This document shows positions 33,406 through 42,566 of a stretch of 64,000 bases of DNA, piece after piece. Under the pieces are notes generated by a model. It worked only from the letters and a program-made list of their open reading frames with translations, was not told where the DNA came from and ran no database searches. The translations under genes and the position numbers were made by a program. The stretch's first letter is position 1; each line of letters opens with the position of its first letter. The stretch is from Cupriavidus sp. D384 (GTDB lineage: Bacteria > Pseudomonadota > Gammaproteobacteria > Burkholderiales > Burkholderiaceae), in NCBI RefSeq assembly GCF_001652915.1, contig NZ_BBQI01000009.1:287145-351144 (forward strand). The letters run 5' to 3'.

Positions 33406-34575
33406 TCAGCGCAGCTTCAGCGTCGACAGACCGATCAGCACCAGCAGCATCGTGATGATCCAGAACCGCACGGTGACCTGCGTCTCTTTCCAGCCACTCA
33501 GTTCGAAGTGGTGGTGCAGCGGCGCCATGCGGAACAGGCGCCGGCCTTCGCCATAGCGCTTCTTGGTGAACTTGAACCACGTGACCTGCAGCATCACCGA
33601 CAGCGTTTCCACCACGAAGATGCCGCCCATCACGAACAGCACGATTTCCTGGCGCACGATCACGGCGATGGTGCCCAGCGCGCCGCCCAGAGCCAGCGCG
33701 CCGACATCGCCCATGAACACGCGCGCCGGGTGCGCGTTGAACCAGAGGAAGGCCAGGCCCGCACCGGCCATCGCCGAGCAGAAGATCAGCAGTTCGCCGG
33801 CCCCCGGGATATGCGGGAACAGCAGGTACTTGCTGTAGACCGCGTTGCCCATCACATAGGCGAACACGCCCAGGCCGCCGCCCACCAGCACCACGGGCAT
33901 GATCACCAGGCCGTCCAGGCCATCGGTCAGGTTCACCGCATTGCTGGAGCCCACGATCACCAGGTACGTCAGCACGATGAAGCCGGTGACGCCCAGCGGG
34001 TAGCTGATTTCCTTGAAGAACGGGACGATCAGGTTGGTCTTGTACGGCACGTCGGCGAACATGCCGCCTTCGATCCAGCTCAGGAACAGGCTCCAGACCC
34101 GCACGTTGCTGGCCTCGGTCACCGAGAACGCCAGATACACGGCGGCTACCAGGCCGATCAGCGTCTGCCAGAAGAATTTCTCGCGGCTCGACATGCCGCG
34201 CGGGTCGCGATACACCACCTTGCGGTAGTCGTCGACCCAGCCCACCGCGCCGTAGCCCAGCGTAACCAGCAGCACCACCCAGATAAAGCGGTTGCCCCAG
34301 TCGCACCACAGCAGCGTCGACACGCAGATCGAGATCAGCACCAGCACGCCGCCCATGGTGGGCGTGCCGGATTTCACCAGGTGCGTCTGCGGGCCGATGG
34401 TACGCACGGCCTGGCCGATCTTCAGTTCGGTCAGGCGACGGATGACCCACGGCCCGAAACCGAGGCCGATCACCAGCGCGGTGAGGTTGGCCATCACCGC
34501 GCGGAAGGTCAGGTAGTTAACGACCCGCAGGAAGCTGTAATCGTTTTGCAGCCACTGGGCCAGTGCCAATAACAT
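33406..34575 (-). CDS. mraY: Phospho-MurNAc-pentapeptide transferase MraY
   Basis: A 389-residue membrane enzyme that transfers phospho-MurNAc-pentapeptide to undecaprenyl phosphate to make lipid I. About ten spans are visible. Family motifs are GTPTMGG near the start, NLTDGLDGL (catalytic aspartates) and MAPLHHHFE near the end. It lies 12 bases after murF. Confidence 0.98.
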   Translation of the reverse strand: MLLALAQWLQNDYSFLRVVNYLTFRAVMANLTALVIGLGFGPWVIRRLTELKIGQAVRTIGPQTHLVKSGTPTMGGVLVLISICVSTLLWCDWGNRFIWVVLLVTLGYGAVGWVDDYRKVVYRDPRGMSSREKFFWQTLIGLVAAVYLAFSVTEASNVRVWSLFLSWIEGGMFADVPYKTNLIVPFFKEISYPLGVTGFIVLTYLVIVGSSNAVNLTDGLDGLVIMPVVLVGGGLGVFAYVMGNAVYSKYLLFPHIPGAGELLIFCSAMAGAGLAFLWFNAHPARVFMGDVGALALGGALGTIAVIVRQEIVLFVMGGIFVVETLSVMLQVTWFKFTKKRYGEGRRLFRMAPLHHHFELSGWKETQVTVRFWIITMLLVLIGLSTLKLR

Positions 34576-34587
34576 CGTCTTTCTTTC

Positions 34588-35988
34588 TTAGTGAGCGGAA
34601 GGTGATGCGACAAGCGCATCGACCATCCGTTCCATGCGCATGAAGCGCGATCCCTTCACGAGCACGGCGGCTGCACCAGCCACCACGCCCTCCCTGTCTT
34701 CCTTCAGTGCCTGCACCAGGTCTTCCGCACCGGCAAAATGGCGCGCGCCCGGGCCGTATGCCTGCACGGCATGCGGGGCCAGCTCGCCCAGCGTCCACAT
34801 CGTCTCGATGCCGCGCTCACGTGCGTAGGCGCCGATCTCGGTGTGGAACGCCGGACCCTGGTCGCCCACTTCGCCCATGTCGCCCAGCACCAGCAAGCGC
34901 GGGGCCGCAAACCCGGCCAGCACGTCGATGGCGGCGCGCATGGAATCGGGATTCGCGTTGTACGTATCGTCGATGACCACCGTGCCGGCCGGCGTGTGCT
35001 TGACCTGCAGGCGGCCCTTCACGGCCGAGAAGCCCGCGATGCCGCGCTGGATCGCGTCCACCGCCACGCCGGCCGCCAGCGCGCATGCCGTTGCCGCCAG
35101 CGCGTTGCGCACGTTGTGCGCGCCCAGCAGCTGCAGCCGCAGGTCGAAGGTCTGTCCTGGCGCCGTCACGTGCAGCACCTGCACGCCGTCTTCGAGCGTC
35201 ACCGTCGCGCGCACATCGGCCGATGCATCGGTGCCGAACGCCAGCACGCGGCGCTTGCCAGCAGCCTGGCGCCAGTTCGCGGCATGTTCGCCGCCGCTTT
35301 CGGCATCCACCGGGAACACGGCCACGCCATCGGCCGGCAGCGCGGCGATGGCGCTGGCGTGCTCGTGCGCCACCGCTTCCACGCTGACCATGAACTCCTG
35401 GTGCTCGCGCTGGGCGTTGGTGATCACGGCCACGGTCGGCTGGGCGATGCCGGCCAGGTAGACCGTCTCGCCCGGGTGGTTCATGCCCAGTTCCAGCACC
35501 GCCAGCTTGTGGTGCGCGCGCAGGCGCAGCACCGTCAGCGGCAGGCCGATATCGTTGTTCAGGTTGCCGCCCGTCGCCAGCCGGTCGTCCTCGCCCACGG
35601 CCGCGACAAAGATTGCCGCAATCATTTCCTTGACCGTGGTCTTGCCGTTGCTGCCGGTCACGGCCACCGTCGGCGGCGTGAACTGGCGGCGCCAGCCGGC
35701 ACCGAGTTCGCCCAGGCCGATGCGCGTGTCCGGCACGATCAGCGCCGGCACGTCGAGGTCGATCTCGCGGCTCACCAGCACGGCGGCGGCGCCGCGCGCC
35801 ACCACATCGGGCAGGAAGTCATGGGCGTCGAAGCGGTCGCCCTTGAGCGCCACGAACAGATCGCCCGGCTGTACGGTACGGCTGTCGGTATGCACGCGCG
35901 CAAACGTGCGCGTGGCATCGCCGGAAATACGTGCGCCGGCCATCCAGCCGGCGGCTTGCTGCAAATTCGTCATCTGGTGTCCGTTCAT
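34588..35988 (-). CDS. murF: UDP-MurNAc-tripeptide--D-Ala-D-Ala ligase MurF
   Basis: A 466-residue Mur ligase that adds D-Ala-D-Ala to the UDP-MurNAc-tripeptide. The ATP motif GSNGKTTVKEM is present, with the MurF-typical N-terminal domain (SRTVQPGDLFVAL). The ATG at 35988 is chosen because it overlaps the murE stop (ATGA); Met6 is an alternative. Confidence 0.98.
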   Translation of the reverse strand: MNGHQMTNLQQAAGWMAGARISGDATRTFARVHTDSRTVQPGDLFVALKGDRFDAHDFLPDVVARGAAAVLVSREIDLDVPALIVPDTRIGLGELGAGWRRQFTPPTVAVTGSNGKTTVKEMIAAIFVAAVGEDDRLATGGNLNNDIGLPLTVLRLRAHHKLAVLELGMNHPGETVYLAGIAQPTVAVITNAQREHQEFMVSVEAVAHEHASAIAALPADGVAVFPVDAESGGEHAANWRQAAGKRRVLAFGTDASADVRATVTLEDGVQVLHVTAPGQTFDLRLQLLGAHNVRNALAATACALAAGVAVDAIQRGIAGFSAVKGRLQVKHTPAGTVVIDDTYNANPDSMRAAIDVLAGFAAPRLLVLGDMGEVGDQGPAFHTEIGAYARERGIETMWTLGELAPHAVQAYGPGARHFAGAEDLVQALKEDREGVVAGAAAVLVKGSRFMRMERMVDALVASPSAH

Positions 35989-37532
35989 GCCGACACCCCC
36001 CGCGTGCCCAGGGTCAGGCGTACATGTTCGCGGTCCGAGAACGGCCGCTTGCGGCCCTGGATCTCCTGCGTGGCTTCATGACCCTTGCCGGCCACGAGCA
36101 CCACGTCGGCCGGGGCGGCGTGCTTGATTGCGTAAAGAATGGCCGCGGCGCGGTCTTCGATCAGCCGCACGCGGCTGCGGTCCTGCATGCCGTCGGCGAT
36201 CTGCTCGAGGATGTCGAGCGGATCTTCGCTGCGCGGGTTGTCGCTGGTCAGCACCACATCGTCGGCCAGGCGCTCGGCCACGCCGCCCATCAGCGGGCGC
36301 TTGGTGGCGTCGCGGTCGCCGCCGCAGCCGAACACGCACCAGAGCCGGCCCTGGCGGGCATCGGCCACCGGGCGCAGCGCGGTCAGCGTCTGCACCAGCG
36401 CGTCGGGTGTGTGGGCGTAGTCGACCACGGCCAGCGGCGCGTCGTGGCCGCCGAACAGTTCCACGCGGCCATCGACCGGCGTCAGGCTGCGTAGTGCGGC
36501 AATGGCGGCATCCCAGGCCACGCCCTGCGCCAGTGCGGCGCCCAGCACGGCCAGCAGGTTGCTGACGTTGAAGGCGCCGATCATCGGCGTGGTCACATCG
36601 GCACTGCCGAAGCTGCCATCGACATGGAACGCCGTGCCCGAGGCCGTGGCCCGCACATCGGTCGCGCGCAGCCACTGGCCGCGTGCCGCCGTGGCGCCGG
36701 CCTTGCCATCGATGCCATATTCGATCACCTGTGGCGCGCTGACGGCGGCAGCATTGCCCGCCAGCAGGCGGCCGCCCATGGCGTCGTCGCGGTTGATCAC
36801 TGCGGTGCGCAGGCCGTCCCATTGGAACAGCATGGCCTTGGCCGCCTCGTACTCGGCCATCGTGCCGTGGTAGTCGAGGTGGTCCTGCGTCAGGTTGGTC
36901 AGCACCGCCACGCCAAACCCGGTGCCGGCCACGCGGCCCTGCTCCAGGCCGTGCGACGACACTTCCATGGCGATGGCGCGCGCACCGGCATCGCTCAGCT
37001 CCGCCAGGCTGGCCTGGAGCTGCACGGCGTCGGGCGTGGTGAAACCGGTGATCCGGAGTGCATCGGGGAAGCCCGTGCCCAGCGTGCCGATCGTCGCGCA
37101 CGGGGTACCGGCCGCCTGCAGCAGGCGCGCCAGCCACTGCGCGCACGATGTCTTGCCGTTGGTGCCGGTAATGCCGGTCACCGCCAGGTTGCGCGCGCCG
37201 ATGCCATACCAGCCGGCCGCGATCGGGCCGGCCAGCCAGTGCAGTTGCGACATGGGCAGGTGCGGGACGGTGTCGCCGTGCGGCCAGTCGAAGCCATCGG
37301 CCTCGTAGATCACGGCCGACGCACCGGCGGCGATGGCCTTGTCGATATGCGGACGGCCATCGGTCGCCAGGCGCTCGTTGCCCAGCACATAGGCAAAGAA
37401 CACATCGCCCGGCTGCAGGCGGCGGGTGTCGCCGGTCAGCCTTGCACCGGCTGGCGCGTGCGAATGCAGCCAGGCCAGCGCGTTGCTGGCCTGAGTGGAC
37501 ACCTCGATCGGGAGCAGCGGCTTGGCCGTCAT
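35985..37532 (-). CDS. murE: UDP-MurNAc-tripeptide synthetase MurE (meso-DAP-adding)
   Basis: A 515-residue Mur ligase that adds the third residue of the stem peptide. The ATP motif GTNGKTSC is at residues 123-130. The DNPR motif (LTSDNPRSEDP) indicates meso-diaminopimelate specificity, as expected for a Gram-negative bacterium. Overlaps both ftsI and murF by ATGA. Confidence 0.98.
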   Translation of the reverse strand: MTAKPLLPIEVSTQASNALAWLHSHAPAGARLTGDTRRLQPGDVFFAYVLGNERLATDGRPHIDKAIAAGASAVIYEADGFDWPHGDTVPHLPMSQLHWLAGPIAAGWYGIGARNLAVTGITGTNGKTSCAQWLARLLQAAGTPCATIGTLGTGFPDALRITGFTTPDAVQLQASLAELSDAGARAIAMEVSSHGLEQGRVAGTGFGVAVLTNLTQDHLDYHGTMAEYEAAKAMLFQWDGLRTAVINRDDAMGGRLLAGNAAAVSAPQVIEYGIDGKAGATAARGQWLRATDVRATASGTAFHVDGSFGSADVTTPMIGAFNVSNLLAVLGAALAQGVAWDAAIAALRSLTPVDGRVELFGGHDAPLAVVDYAHTPDALVQTLTALRPVADARQGRLWCVFGCGGDRDATKRPLMGGVAERLADDVVLTSDNPRSEDPLDILEQIADGMQDRSRVRLIEDRAAAILYAIKHAAPADVVLVAGKGHEATQEIQGRKRPFSDREHVRLTLGTRGVSA

Positions 37533-39346
37533 GGCGTGGCGCTCCAGGGTGGTTCGCTTTCCTGGACCTTGTCGGTGACCATCAGCTGCCGGATCGGCGA
37601 ATCGGGCTGCACATTCAGCGAGCGCAGCGCGCCGCCGGTGATTGCCGAGAAGACCGGGCCCGCCACGGCACCGCCGTAGTGGCTGCCGGCGGTCGGTTCG
37701 TCGACGCTGACCGCCACGATCACGCGCGGGTTGGACATCGGCGCCAGGCCGATGAACGACGCGCGGTACTTGCTGCGGTCATAGCCGCGGCCCACGTGCT
37801 TGTACGCGGTACCGGTCTTGCCGCCCACGCGATAGCCCATCACCTGGGCTTCCGGCGCGGTACCGCCCGGGGCGGTCACGGTTTCCAGCATGCCCCGCAC
37901 TTCACGCGCGATCTGCGGCGTCAGGATGCGTTCGCCGGTCACGGGGCCATTGGTCTTGAACATCGACACCGGGATCAGCTCGCCGTCGTGAGCAAAGATC
38001 GTATAGGCATGCGCCACCTGGAACAGCGACACCGACAGGCCGTAGCCGTAGGACATGGTGGCCTGCTCGATCGGGCGCCAGCTCTTCCACGGCCGCACGC
38101 GGCCGGCCACCGCGCCCGGGAAGCCGAGCTTCGGCGCCTGGCCCAGGCCGACGCTGGTGAACATGTCCCACATCTCCTGCGGCTTCATCATCATCGCGAT
38201 CTTGGTCGTGCCGATGTTGCTCGACTTCTGGATCACGCCGCCCACCGTGAGCGTGCCGTAGTTGTGGGTATCGGAGATCGTGGCGCCTTCGAAATTGAAC
38301 TTGCCGGTCGTGACCACCGTCGTGGCCGGCGTCACGCGGCCCAGCTGCAGCGCCAGGCCGATGGTGATCGGCTTCATCATCGAGCCCGGCTCGAAGGTGT
38401 CGGTCAGCACGCGGTTACGCAGCTGCTCGCCCGACAGGCGGCTGCGGTCGTTGGGGTTGTACGTGGGCCAGTTGGCCAGCGCCAGCACCTCGCCGGTCTG
38501 GGCGTCGAGCACCACGGCGCTGGCGGCCTTGGCCTTGTTGCGCTCCACCACCGCCTTCACCTCGTTGTAGGCCAGGTACTGGATCTTGGCGTCGATCGAC
38601 AGCTGCATGTCCTGGCCGTCGCGCGGCGTCTTCAGGATGCCGACATCCTCCACCACGCGGCCCAGGCGGTCCTTGATCACCTGGCGTGCGCCGGGGCTGC
38701 CGGCCAGCACGCCTTCGCGGGCCAGTTCCACGCCTTCCTGGCCCTTGTCCTCGACGTTGGTGAAGCCGACGATGTGCGCCATCGCCTCGCCTTCCGGGTA
38801 GAAGCGCTTGTACTCGCGGGTCTGGTGCACGCCTTCGATCTTCAGCGCGGCGATCTTGTCGGCGGCATCGGGCAGCACCTGGCGCTTCAGGTAGACAAAG
38901 CTCTTGTCTTCGTTGAATTTGGCGCGCAGGTCCTTCTCGGACATGTCCAGCAGCTTGGCCAGCTGGCGCATGCGCTGCGGATCGAGATCGGGCACGTCCT
39001 CGGGCACCGCCCAGATCGCCTTGACCGGCAGGCTGGTGGCCAGCACCAGGCCATTCCGGTCCAGGATCTTGCCGCGCGTGGCGGGCAGCTCCAGCGTACG
39101 CTGGAAGCGCTTCTTGCCCTCCATCTCGTAGAACTGGTTGCCCGGGCCCTGGATCCACATCGCGCGCGCGGCCAGCGCCAGGAACGCGGCGAACATCAGG
39201 AACACCACGAACTTCGAGCGCCACATCGGCAGGCGCAAGCCCAGCACCGGGCTGGCCGAGAACTGTCCGGTGCGCGGACGCGCGGCTTCGCCACGCGACT
39301 TGTTGCCGGCGCGGGCGCGGTTCAGGCTCGGGCGGGCCAGGCTCAT
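37529..39346 (-). CDS. ftsI: Septal transpeptidase FtsI (PBP3)
   Basis: A 605-residue class B penicillin-binding protein that cross-links septal peptidoglycan in the periplasm. A cytoplasmic tail (about 40 residues) is followed by one membrane span (about 44-62), a dimerisation domain and the transpeptidase domain. The active-site motifs are complete: SxxK as Ser322-Met-Met-Lys325, SSN in QKSSNIGT and KTGT near the C-terminus. Overlaps ftsL and murE by ATGA. Confidence 0.98.
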   Translation of the reverse strand: MSLARPSLNRARAGNKSRGEAARPRTGQFSASPVLGLRLPMWRSKFVVFLMFAAFLALAARAMWIQGPGNQFYEMEGKKRFQRTLELPATRGKILDRNGLVLATSLPVKAIWAVPEDVPDLDPQRMRQLAKLLDMSEKDLRAKFNEDKSFVYLKRQVLPDAADKIAALKIEGVHQTREYKRFYPEGEAMAHIVGFTNVEDKGQEGVELAREGVLAGSPGARQVIKDRLGRVVEDVGILKTPRDGQDMQLSIDAKIQYLAYNEVKAVVERNKAKAASAVVLDAQTGEVLALANWPTYNPNDRSRLSGEQLRNRVLTDTFEPGSMMKPITIGLALQLGRVTPATTVVTTGKFNFEGATISDTHNYGTLTVGGVIQKSSNIGTTKIAMMMKPQEMWDMFTSVGLGQAPKLGFPGAVAGRVRPWKSWRPIEQATMSYGYGLSVSLFQVAHAYTIFAHDGELIPVSMFKTNGPVTGERILTPQIAREVRGMLETVTAPGGTAPEAQVMGYRVGGKTGTAYKHVGRGYDRSKYRASFIGLAPMSNPRVIVAVSVDEPTAGSHYGGAVAGPVFSAITGGALRSLNVQPDSPIRQLMVTDKVQESEPPWSATP

Positions 39347-39660
39347 TTGGCGGCTCCCCCAGCGGGTTGCTGGGCGTCGGGCGGGGTATCAGGCAGCACC
39401 ACGCCCTGCAGGTATTGGGTACGTCCGGCCATGGCCGGCGCCATCTTGAGCTGCGCACGCGCCGAATCGGCAATGCGTGCGCTCTTGCTGAGCGAACTCT
39501 GCTGGTACTGCAGGCGCGACCAGTCGATGTCGAGCTGCTTTTCCTCTGACTGTGCGCGCTCCAGCGCCACAAACAGCGTGCGGGCCTGATGCTGCGCGCT
39601 CACGAGCGACAGCGCGCACAGCATCAGCGCGGCCAGCAGGAAGAAGGTCAGACGGTTCAT
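39343..39660 (-). CDS. ftsL: Cell division protein FtsL
   Basis: A 105-residue bitopic divisome protein that forms a coiled coil with FtsB and activates FtsW/FtsI. There is a membrane span near the N-terminus ([19 protein letters not shown]), a short coiled-coil region and a Pro/Ala-rich end. The sequence is poorly conserved, and the call also rests on the position between rsmH and ftsI. It overlaps both neighbours. Confidence 0.93.
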   Translation of the reverse strand: MNRLTFFLLAALMLCALSLVSAQHQARTLFVALERAQSEEKQLDIDWSRLQYQQSSLSKSARIADSARAQLKMAPAMAGRTQYLQGVVLPDTPPDAQQPAGGAAK

Positions 39661-40634
39661 GCCGACTGGCCTCCGAGTTTCTCCGCCACGCGCATCACGG
39701 CCGAGCGAGCCCGCGGGTTATCGGACACTTCCTGGGCGCCGGGCTTGAAGCGGCCCAGCAGCTTCATCGTCGGCTGCGGCAGGTCGGCCGCACGCAGCGG
39801 TGCACGGCGCAGCGCCGGGTCGGCATCGCGATCCGGATGGGCGTGCGCCTGCATGAACCGCTTGACGATGCGGTCCTCGAGCGAGTGAAAGCTGATCACC
39901 ACGAGGCGGCCTCCGACCTGCAGCAGCTCGTACGCCGCCTTCAGGCCTCTTTCGAGGTCCGCAAGCTCTTGATTGACGTGAATCCGTAGAGCTTGAAAGG
40001 TGCGGGTCGCAGGGTCCTGACCCTTCTCACGTGTCTTGACGGTTTTCGCCACGAGCGCGGCAAGCTCTGAAGTAGTGGCGACTGGTCCGCCATCGCCGGG
40101 TTCGCTCCGGCGAGCAACAATCGCCTTTGCAATCTGTACAGCAAACCGTTCTTCCCCATAGTCTCGTATCACCCTGGCAATGTCCTGCTCGTCCGCCTGT
40201 GCAAGCCACTCGGCGGCAGTGACGCCGCGCGTGGTGTCCATGCGCATGTCCAGCGGGCCCTCGAAACGAAAGGAAAATCCCCTCGCCGCCTCGTCGATCT
40301 GGGGCGAGCTGATGCCCAGGTCGAGCAGCACGCCAGCCACGGGCGGGCGGCCGGCCAGCCGTTCGCCCATCTCCGCAAAGCTCGCATGCTCAATGGAGAA
40401 GCGGGCATCCTTGATGGTGCCCGCTTCTGCGATTGCTGCCGGATCCTTGTCGAACGCGACCAGGCTGCCGGCCGGCCCCAGCCGCGCCAGCACGGCACGG
40501 CTGTGACCGCCTCTTCCGAAGGTGCCGTCCACGTAGGCGCCGTCGGGCCGCCAGACGAGCGCGTCGACGGCCTCGTCCAGCAACACGGTGCGATGGCGCA
40601 GGGCGGTGGTCCCCGGCGTTTCGGTAGGGGTCAT
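39657..40634 (-). CDS. rsmH: 16S rRNA m4C1402 methyltransferase RsmH
   Basis: A 325-residue SAM-dependent methyltransferase acting on C1402 in the 30S decoding centre. The N-terminal [13 protein letters not shown], the SAM motif [11 protein letters not shown] and the [12 protein letters not shown] segment are diagnostic. Residues of about 115-230 (roughly 39940-40300) use codons rare elsewhere in the cluster (ATA, CTA, AGA, CGA, ACT, TCA, CTT), although the protein stays intact, which suggests a recombined segment. It starts 7 bases after the mraZ stop. Confidence 0.97.
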   Translation of the reverse strand: MTPTETPGTTALRHRTVLLDEAVDALVWRPDGAYVDGTFGRGGHSRAVLARLGPAGSLVAFDKDPAAIAEAGTIKDARFSIEHASFAEMGERLAGRPPVAGVLLDLGISSPQIDEAARGFSFRFEGPLDMRMDTTRGVTAAEWLAQADEQDIARVIRDYGEERFAVQIAKAIVARRSEPGDGGPVATTSELAALVAKTVKTREKGQDPATRTFQALRIHVNQELADLERGLKAAYELLQVGGRLVVISFHSLEDRIVKRFMQAHAHPDRDADPALRRAPLRAADLPQPTMKLLGRFKPGAQEVSDNPRARSAVMRVAEKLGGQSA

Positions 40635-40641
40635 GACCTCT

Positions 40642-41070
40642 TCAGAAAGAGAAATTCTTCAATGCGTCCGGCATGCCTTGCGCCATCGCCGCCTGTTCCT
40701 TGGCGGCATACGTTGCGGCATCCCAGACTTCGAAATGGCTGCCCATGCCGAGCAGCATCACTTCCTTGTCGAGCATGGCTGCACTGCGCAGTTCCGGTGC
40801 AATCAGCACACGGCCCGCGCCGTCCATATCCACGTCGGCGGCGTTACCGAGAAAGATCCGCTTCCACCAGTGGGCATCCATTGGCAGCGCCGCGATGCGG
40901 CCGCGGAAAATCTCCCATTCGGGTCTTGGAAAGAGCAACAGGCAGCCATCCGGGTGCTTGGTCAGCGTTACCCGGCCCTCGGCCTGCGTTTGCAGCGCTT
41001 CGCGGTGCCTGGCCGGAATGGACATCCGGCCCTTGGCATCGAGCGATAGTGCCGATGCTCCCTGAAACAA
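40642..41070 (-). CDS. mraZ: Transcriptional regulator MraZ
   Basis: A 142-residue DNA-binding protein with two SpoVT-AbrB (swapped-hairpin) domains: one around [13 protein letters not shown], the other around [15 protein letters not shown]. In other bacteria MraZ binds short direct repeats in its own promoter and represses the dcw cluster. Here it is the first gene of the cluster, and a matching repeat array overlaps its promoter (41181-41214). Confidence 0.97.
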   Translation of the reverse strand: MFQGASALSLDAKGRMSIPARHREALQTQAEGRVTLTKHPDGCLLLFPRPEWEIFRGRIAALPMDAHWWKRIFLGNAADVDMDGAGRVLIAPELRSAAMLDKEVMLLGMGSHFEVWDAATYAAKEQAAMAQGMPDALKNFSF

Positions 41071-41180
41071 GCTCTTTCCCCCGGTAACCGCCGGCTTTTT
41101 CAGCCATTGGCAGGTCGATTCGTCCTTGTCCGCAACCGTCCGGTCAGATGCGAATCATCGCAGAGACAGGGCGGTATTTC

Positions 41181-41214
41181 ACACAAAAATACACTTCCTC
41201 ACACTATTTCCCAC
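41181..41214 (-). promoter_or_regulatory. MraZ-binding repeats: four boxes with 10-bp period
   Basis: Read on the minus strand there are four GTGT/GTGG boxes at exactly 10-base steps (41214, 41204, 41194, 41184): GTGGGAAATA, GTGTGAGGAA, GTGTATTTTT, GTGTGAAATA. This is the spacing expected for MraZ operators. The first box overlaps the -10 hexamer. Confidence 0.75.
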
Positions 41215-41241
41215 TTTAGAGGAAGCATTTTGGCGGGTCAA
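41213..41241 (-). promoter_or_regulatory. Main dcw (mraZ) promoter
   Basis: On the minus strand, TTGACC (41236-41241) and TAAAGT (41213-41218) are separated by 17 bases. The predicted start near 41206 gives a leader of about 135 nt. The -10 shares bases with the first MraZ box. Confidence 0.7.
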
Positions 41242-41447
41242 GGCTCGTCATGGGGCAAAAAACAGGGTTTTTTTAATCAGAACAAAGACTTAGCGCGTCA
41301 ACTTCACGCACCGCAACAGTGAATCCTTAATGAAATGAAGCACTTGGGGAAGAAAGCAGAGAAACCACCTGAGAACTATCTGAGGGAGGACTGCCGATGG
41401 CGGGAATCGCATTCAGTTCCACGCCGTCGGGAAGGATACAACGTTTT

Positions 41448-41480
41448 GCCGCCAGCCCCGCCCAAACAAGGGCTGGCGGC
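41448..41480. repeat. 11-bp inverted repeat in the coq7-mraZ space
   Basis: GCCGCCAGCCC (41448-41458) and its complement (41470-41480) with an 11-base loop. A short TTTT follows only on the plus side, so it is not a good terminator for coq7, which reads minus. The rest of 41243-41602 shows no gene; a second hairpin (41585-41603, GCGCCAGA/TCTGGCGC) abuts the coq7 stop. Confidence 0.6.
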
Positions 41481-41602
41481 AGTTTTCCACAGCTGTGAGA
41501 GGCAGCGATCAACCGTTGTCCGAAAATGAAAATGGCAACGATGCGTGCACGCCCGTCGCCATTTGCAATGCGCCCTCGTCGCCGGCGCCAGATCGTCTGG
41601 CG

Positions 41603-42226
41603 CTAGATACGATAGGCAGTGGTGGTCATGATCTTCGAAGCGGCGCGCATCAGTGCGCGCACCGGGCCGGGCAGCGGCACGCCGCCGGCATCGCGCGCGG
41701 CATCGCCGTGGCGGATCTCGTCGTCGCGCATCTGTTCAAGGATGGCGCGCGAGCGGCCATCGGCGGGCGGCAGGCGGTCCAGGTGCCCGGTCAGGTGATG
41801 CTCGACCTGGCGTTCGGTCTCGGCCACGAAGCCCAGGCTGATACGGTCGCCTGCCCGGCCGGCCACCACGCCAATGGCAAAGGCGCCGGCGTACCAGAGC
41901 GGGTTGAGCAGGCTCGGCCGCGAGCCCAGTTCGCGCAGGCGCTCGGCGCACCAGGCCAGGTGGTCTTCCTCTTCGCGGGCCGCGGCATCCATCTGCGCGC
42001 GCACCGGCGCGCTGCGCGCCGTCAGCTTCTGCGCCTGGTACAGGGCCTGCGCGCAGACCTCGCCCACATGGTTGATGCGCATGAGTCCGGCCACGTGGCG
42101 GCGTTCCTCTGCGCTCATCTGCTCCGTATCGGGCGTCAGCCGGTCAGCGGGATTGTCGCGGCCCGCGCGGGTCGCGCCGGCAATCGCGCGCAGCGCGACA
42201 TCGAATTCTTGGATCAACGTATCCAT
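41603..42226 (-). CDS. coq7: 3-demethoxyubiquinol 3-hydroxylase Coq7
   Basis: A 207-residue membrane-associated di-iron monooxygenase that performs a late ring hydroxylation in ubiquinone synthesis, used by many betaproteobacteria in place of UbiF. The di-iron ligands are in [24 protein letters not shown] and [12 protein letters not shown], with a hydrophobic [13 protein letters not shown] segment. The start at 42226 (MDTLIQEFD) fits the family; an earlier ATG at 42286 is in frame. It is divergent from the porin gene. Confidence 0.95.
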   Translation of the reverse strand: MDTLIQEFDVALRAIAGATRAGRDNPADRLTPDTEQMSAEERRHVAGLMRINHVGEVCAQALYQAQKLTARSAPVRAQMDAAAREEEDHLAWCAERLRELGSRPSLLNPLWYAGAFAIGVVAGRAGDRISLGFVAETERQVEHHLTGHLDRLPPADGRSRAILEQMRDDEIRHGDAARDAGGVPLPGPVRALMRAASKIMTTTAYRI

Positions 42227-42489
42227 AGGTGTCAATGGAAGGTCTGCGGGCGCCATACGCGCGTGCCCCACTGACAAGTAGAGCATTACCTCGATGGCGC
42301 ACCGGGATTTCCCGCATTGTACCCGTGCGATTTTGTGCAGGTTTGCGCATTCACCTGCAATGAAGCGATTTCGCTAAGCCCGGGTCCCCAATAACCCTGA
42401 GTTGTGAAAACCAGACAAGACGTTTACCACAGGGTCAAAAAAATAGTGACTTTGCTAGAGTGGTCGGCAGCTTCCAAGGAAGTCAAGCA

Positions 42490-42525
42490 CGGAAGGATGA
42501 AGAGGGCTGACAGGAGGTCCTTCCG
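42490..42525 (+). repeat. Stem-loop in the porin 5' leader
   Basis: CGGAAGGA (42490-42497) and its complement TCCTTCCG (42518-42525) with a 20-base loop, 41 bases before the porin ATG. The 340-base coq7-porin space holds both divergent promoters; I could not assign them with confidence. Confidence 0.5.
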
Positions 42526-42566
42526 CATAGCTTCAACTAATAATTCTTAAGTGGAGATCACCCAGC

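Noticed and set aside
37442..39589. A 715-codon plus-strand frame across ftsI and ftsL
   Set aside because: Same antisense artefact; composition rich in Ala, Arg, Gln and His, and the minus-strand ftsI and ftsL are complete and coupled.
41448..41480. Intrinsic terminator for coq7
   Set aside because: The T run lies on the plus side only, while coq7 is read from the minus strand, where A bases follow the stem.
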